From an uncultured Acetobacteraceae bacterium (GTDB lineage Bacteria > Pseudomonadota > Alphaproteobacteria > Acetobacterales > Acetobacteraceae), in the NCBI GenBank assembly GCA_903895595.1, contig CAITUP010000095.1:1-64000 (forward strand): a stretch of 64,000 bases of DNA, written 5' to 3'. This document shows, piece after piece, positions 60,585 through 64,000 of the stretch. The notes beneath the pieces are model-generated. The model was not told the origin of the DNA, made no database searches, and saw nothing but the letters and a program-made list of their open reading frames with translations. Every line of letters begins with the position of its first letter. Within the stretch, counting starts at the first letter, position 1. The position numbers were made by a program, and so were the translations under genes.

Positions 60585-61154
60585 TCACGCGGCCTGTTTT
60601 TGTAAAATTTCACGCCATGCCTCGGCCCCGCGTGTCAGTTCGGCTTCGGTTTCGGCGAACCCGGCTTCCAGCGCCGCCGTGTCGCCCGCCCGCGCCGCGG
60701 CCAGGAGCGCGCGCGCCTTGGTCTCCAGCGTGGCCAGTCCGTAGCCGGCGGCGACGCCGGCGATGGTATGGGCCTGTTCCTCGATCTCGAACACGACGCC
60801 GGAGGCCAATGCGCGTCGAAAGGGCTGCATCCGCTCTTCCAGATCGGTCACGCAAGCCTCGACCAACGTCGCCAGCACATCCGGCGGAAGGTTTTCCCTC
60901 AGCTCCGCGACGCGATCCATCGCCAGCACGCGCGGCTTAGTCTCGGCTTCCGGTGCGCGTTGCAGGATGGGCGTGACGCTGGACGGGAGGCCGCGCCAGA
61001 CATGGCGGACGAGCGCGGTCTGCAAATCCGCCAGCGACACCGGTTTCGCGACAACGCCGTTCATGCCGGCGGACAGGAAGATGATCTCGTCTTCGGGGGC
61101 GGTATTGGCGGTCAATGCGATGACCGGGACGCGCGACATGAGGCCGGGAAGCAT
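60585..61154 (-). pseudogene. Detached receiver/Hpt tail of the hybrid kinase
   Basis: The end of the kinase gene, in a different frame from its main part. It continues a receiver domain (RVPVIALTANTAPEDE, AGMNGVVAKPVSLADLQTAL with the conserved Lys), then an Hpt domain with phospho-His in EEQAHTIAGVAAGYGLATLE. The upstream frame stops matching the family near 61180. Across 61174-61184 the expected residues between MQG and ETTQQIRMLPG are lost with a frameshift. It has no start of its own worth trusting. Confidence 0.78.
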
Positions 61155-63643
61155 ACGGATCTGTTGCGTGGTCTCCTGCCCTGCATGAAAATGTCCATGA
61201 ATACTATATCGTAAGGTTCGAGCCGCAGAGCCTCCAGCGCGTCCGCGCCGTTGGATACGGTATCGACCGAATGACCGGCGCGGCGCAGCAGGGTCGCGGC
61301 GACCACGCGGTTCGCATGCACGTCGTCCACCAGTAGAATCCGGGTGCGCGGCAGCGCTCGGCGAGGCAATTCGGATGTCGGGACCTCGGCGATCTGCGTC
61401 GCCTGCGGCACCATGCGCGGCAGCATGACGATCACGCTGTCGGGCAATGTGAGCCAGAATTCGTTGCCGGCCTCGACACCGTCGTGTAGCCAGGGCTGGC
61501 AGCCGATCTGTCCGCCCATCAGCGCGAGGATATGGTGGCAGATCGATAGTCCCAGGCCGGTGCCCAGCGTTTCGTCGCCATCCGGCCGGTCCAGGCGGCT
61601 GAACGGGCGGAACAGCCGCGTCCGGTCCGTGGCAGAAATGACCGGGCCGGGATCGCGCACGGCGATCCGCAGTCCGCCGGCCGTGGCTTGGGCGGAAAAG
61701 TCGTGTTGAACGGTCAACACAACCTCGCCGGGATGGGCGAATTTAACCGCGTTCGACAATAGGTTCAGCAACACCTGACGCAGGCGGCCGCCATCTGCCC
61801 GTATGGTCGCCGGCACGTCGTCCTCGACCGCGAGACGCAGCGTCAGCCCCCGTGCGGCGGCCTGGCCGCCGAAAATCTCCAGCGCGCCGGCCAGCATGGG
61901 CCGCAGTTCGAAGTCGCTGGCGCGCAACGTCAGCTGGCCGGCCTCCATGCGGGACATTTCCAGGATGTCGTTGATCAGGCTCGACAAAGCGTCGCCGGAC
62001 CGAGCGGCCATGGCCAGGAGATCGCGCTGGGAGGACGACAGGACGCTGTCGTCCAGCAGGCGGATCGTATTCAGCAACGCATTTAGCGGTGTCCGGATTT
62101 CATGGCTGACGACGGCGACGAACCGGGTCTTCGCGGCGTTGGCGGCCTCGGCGTTGGACCGAGCCTCGCGGAGGGCGGCCTCGATGCGCTTGTGTTCGGT
62201 GATGTCGGAATACAGCGTGACGAACCCGCCATCCGGCAGGCCCTTGCGGCGCAGCTCGATCGTCCGGCCGTCGGGGCGGGTCCGTTGGGTGGTGCCGAAC
62301 TGGCGGGTCCGCAAGGCGGCCATCCGGCGGGCGACCTCGGTTTCGACATTCCCCTCCCCAAACAGGCCGGCGGCAGCCTGGGCGCGCAGAATGTCCTCCA
62401 TCGGCAGCCCGACCCTTGGCAGTTCGGGCGGAATACCGGCGAGGTCGGGGAAGCGCGCGTTCCACTCCACGAGGCAGAATTGCGAGTCCACCATGTAGAT
62501 GCCGTCGGTCATGCCGGCGAGGGTGGCTTCCAGGTGCTCCGCCTTGGCGTCGGCTTCGGCCTTCGCGACCTGCAACTGGGCGTTGGTCGCGGCCAGGGTG
62601 GCATGATCGGCGGCTTGGCTCTGGCCGCGGGATCGGGCGAGGTCGGCGTTGTGCAGGACCAGCCAGCCCATCACCAGCAACAGCACGACGATGCCCCCGG
62701 CGTAGCGGGAGGCTTGCCATTGCCACAAGGTCGCCGGTTGCATCGCGTCCTGCTGGTCCATGGCGACGACCAGCATCAGATCGCGTTTGGGCAGTTGGCG
62801 GAAGGCATGAATGCGGCGCACGGCGTCGGTTGCGGAGTTGCCGATCCAAACGCCGTTTGGGGCACCCTTCGTGGCCAGGATCATGGGCGTGCCCGACATG
62901 TCGGCGTTCGGACCGGCGTCGGTGGGGCCCAGGCTGGCCCGTATCCTGCCATCCCGCGTGCCGATCACGGCGACCAGCCCGTTGGTGCCGACGAAGGCCT
63001 GTTTGAACACGTCCACAAGCGCGGAAACCCGGTAATCGGCGGCGATCGCACCGCCGAAGCTGCCATCGGGCCGGTGCAGCCATACCGCCACGTTCAGGTG
63101 CCATTGGCGCATGATCGGATCGAGCGAGGCGGCCCCGATGAACACGCCGCCGCGCGGGGTCGGTTGCCGGCGAGCGTAGACCACGAAGTCCCGCGTGGCG
63201 ATGTTTTGGCCGATCGCTTCGGGCACCGATGCCTGGCGGACGATCCCGTTTTCGTCCACCCGAATCAGGTCGCGGCTGATCCCGCTGAGGACCAGCGAGT
63301 CGGTCCGGCGTTGTTCCAGCTCGAAATGCGCCGGATCGGCCTCCCACGAACGCGCCAGGAATTGCAGGGCCTGATCGACCGCCAACAACTGGCGCTCGAC
63401 CTGCTCGGCCAGGATCGTCGCCTGATTGCTGAGCAGCACTTCCGCCCGCGCCTGGGTTTCCACCCGCTGAGCGCGGATGGACGCGTAGGTAATCGCCCAG
63501 GTTACCGCCCAGGTTACCGCGATCGAGCCGAGGACGAGCAGGATTCCGATGGCGCTCCAGAGCGCGTGCTTGTCCGGGTTCAGCGAGCGCCGGCGGCGGC
63601 TCAGCGGGACAATGACGCGACGGGGGCGAGGCGGACGGCTCAT
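61112..63643 (-). CDS. Hybrid histidine kinase, 3'-frameshifted
   Basis: 843 residues in this frame. TM1 lies near residues 30-55 (ALWSAIGILLVLGSIAVTWA) and a Cache-like sensor domain spans about 60-320. TM2 follows (YAGGIVVLLLVMGWLVLHNA), then PAS near 375-460, HisKA with VAVVSHEIRTPLNALLNTIR near 513, and HATPase with TGLGLSICHHILALMGG near 694. The receiver start ILLVDDVHANRVVAATLLRR carries the phospho-Asp in IVFMDIFMQG near 815. After MQG the frame is lost and the last residues are spurious. The kinase core is intact; the phosphorelay tail is out of frame (60585-61154). ATG 63643. Confidence 0.82.
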   Translation of the reverse strand: MSRPPRPRRVIVPLSRRRRSLNPDKHALWSAIGILLVLGSIAVTWAVTWAITYASIRAQRVETQARAEVLLSNQATILAEQVERQLLAVDQALQFLARSWEADPAHFELEQRRTDSLVLSGISRDLIRVDENGIVRQASVPEAIGQNIATRDFVVYARRQPTPRGGVFIGAASLDPIMRQWHLNVAVWLHRPDGSFGGAIAADYRVSALVDVFKQAFVGTNGLVAVIGTRDGRIRASLGPTDAGPNADMSGTPMILATKGAPNGVWIGNSATDAVRRIHAFRQLPKRDLMLVVAMDQQDAMQPATLWQWQASRYAGGIVVLLLVMGWLVLHNADLARSRGQSQAADHATLAATNAQLQVAKAEADAKAEHLEATLAGMTDGIYMVDSQFCLVEWNARFPDLAGIPPELPRVGLPMEDILRAQAAAGLFGEGNVETEVARRMAALRTRQFGTTQRTRPDGRTIELRRKGLPDGGFVTLYSDITEHKRIEAALREARSNAEAANAAKTRFVAVVSHEIRTPLNALLNTIRLLDDSVLSSSQRDLLAMAARSGDALSSLINDILEMSRMEAGQLTLRASDFELRPMLAGALEIFGGQAAARGLTLRLAVEDDVPATIRADGGRLRQVLLNLLSNAVKFAHPGEVVLTVQHDFSAQATAGGLRIAVRDPGPVISATDRTRLFRPFSRLDRPDGDETLGTGLGLSICHHILALMGGQIGCQPWLHDGVEAGNEFWLTLPDSVIVMLPRMVPQATQIAEVPTSELPRRALPRTRILLVDDVHANRVVAATLLRRAGHSVDTVSNGADALEALRLEPYDIVFMDIFMQGRRPRNRSVCFPASCRASRSSH

Positions 63644-63808
63644 GAGGCGCTGGTGTACAGGGGCATGGTCCGCGATTTCGACCGTGAGGCGTGGAGTTTA
63701 GCAGAGGGGGACGGGGAGGGGAAATACGGGTTGCGGGCTTGTTAGGGGGGGGCGAAGGTGCCCGGGATACCGAGTTGAGGCAGTGGCAGATGGCGCCGTT
63801 CACACAAC

Positions 63809-63840
63809 GAAAAACCCGCCCCGGTTGCCCAGGGCGGGTT
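63809..63840 (-). terminator. Intrinsic terminator of isocitrate dehydrogenase gene
   Basis: A perfect 9-bp stem AACCCGCCC / GGGCGGGTT (63813-63821, 63832-63840). On the minus strand it runs into a stretch of T, 18 bases after the stop codon of the partial gene at 63859. Confidence 0.8.
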
Positions 63841-63858
63841 CTTCGAACGCCGACCGTC

Positions 63859-64000
63859 TCAGAGCGTAGCGAGCGCGTCGTTCAGCGTCTTGCTCGGGCG
63901 CATCGCCGCTGAGGTCTTGGCGAAATCGGGCACATAATACCCGCCCGTATCCACCTTATGACCCTGCGCCGCCAACAGTTCGCCATTGATCTTCGCCTCA
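63859..64000 (-). CDS. icd: NADP-dependent isocitrate dehydrogenase, monomeric type (C-terminal end)
   Basis: The last 46 residues of a gene that continues beyond the window. KVDTGGYYVPDFAKTSAAMR followed by PSKTLNDALATL matches the C-terminus of the roughly 740-residue monomeric isocitrate dehydrogenases (pattern GGYYxPDxxKTxxAMRPSxTxNxAL). The enzyme makes 2-oxoglutarate and NADPH in the TCA cycle. A strong terminator follows the TGA at 63859. Only the end is visible, so the identification rests on this short but characteristic stretch. Confidence 0.8.
   Translation of the reverse strand, partial: EAKINGELLAAQGHKVDTGGYYVPDFAKTSAAMRPSKTLNDALATL

Overview
The window is about 64 kb of GC-rich, tightly packed bacterial chromosome with many 4-base start/stop overlaps. 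The gene content suggests an alphaproteobacterium of the Rhodospirillales, most likely Acetobacteraceae. The indications are high-GC codon use, an entericidin-type lipoprotein, a TIGR01459-type HAD protein next to class 2 pyrD, a DUF1194 protein, CtrA-box-like TTAA-N7-TTAAC sites, REP-like palindromes, and the C-terminus of a monomeric-type NADP isocitrate dehydrogenase. This placement is inferred from content only. I saw no rRNA, tRNA or CRISPR array.

Positions 1-25400 are largely catabolic. A three-gene operon encodes an N-acyl-D-amino-acid deacylase-like amidohydrolase, an orphan xanthine-dehydrogenase-type molybdopterin subunit and a ThDP enzyme. It is followed by a multi-spanning membrane protein, an FAD aromatic hydroxylase-type monooxygenase, a VOC protein, and a chain of alpha/beta hydrolase, DMSO-reductase-family molybdoenzyme and entericidin. 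Next come two luciferase-like flavin monooxygenases around a threonine aldolase, and a LeuC/LeuD-like dehydratase divergent from an isocitrate lyase/PEP-mutase-family lyase. A DUF433/DUF5615 toxin-antitoxin-like pair, an MFS transporter, an unrecognised two-gene operon (20947-24000) and an MmgE/PrpD protein complete this part.

Positions 25430-33203 are transport. A complete branched-chain amino-acid-type ABC operon (livGFKHM order) on the minus strand faces a fused PstS-like/OmpA-like exported protein and a second, orphan Liv-type binding protein. Positions 33409-42883 form a five-gene RND efflux operon: outer-membrane factor, adaptor, permease, small exported protein, permease. Positions 42864-46414 run on the minus strand: two small exported proteins, a GH15 glycosidase, and an aspartyl-protease-family pseudogene carrying a REP-like palindromic insertion.

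Positions 46486-53786 hold a 2OG-Fe(II) oxygenase, a TPR/glycosyltransferase protein, an aldo/keto reductase, a DUF1194 protein, and a small phage-flavoured block. That block contains an S24-type repressor, several small unknown genes, and a promoter-hairpin-terminator unit that could be a small RNA or attenuator. After an amidohydrolase come pyrD, the HAD protein and a tandem universal stress protein. The right end has a hybrid histidine kinase, two small genes preceded by the same CtrA-like box, a NUDIX hydrolase, a second hybrid kinase whose receiver/Hpt tail is frameshifted, and the 3' end of an isocitrate dehydrogenase gene.

The best candidates for undescribed biology are the unknown pair at 20947-24000, the putative structured RNA at 51740-51821 with the S24 operator-like repeats nearby, and the two CtrA-box small genes. 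All functions are assigned by reading motifs; no database search was possible.
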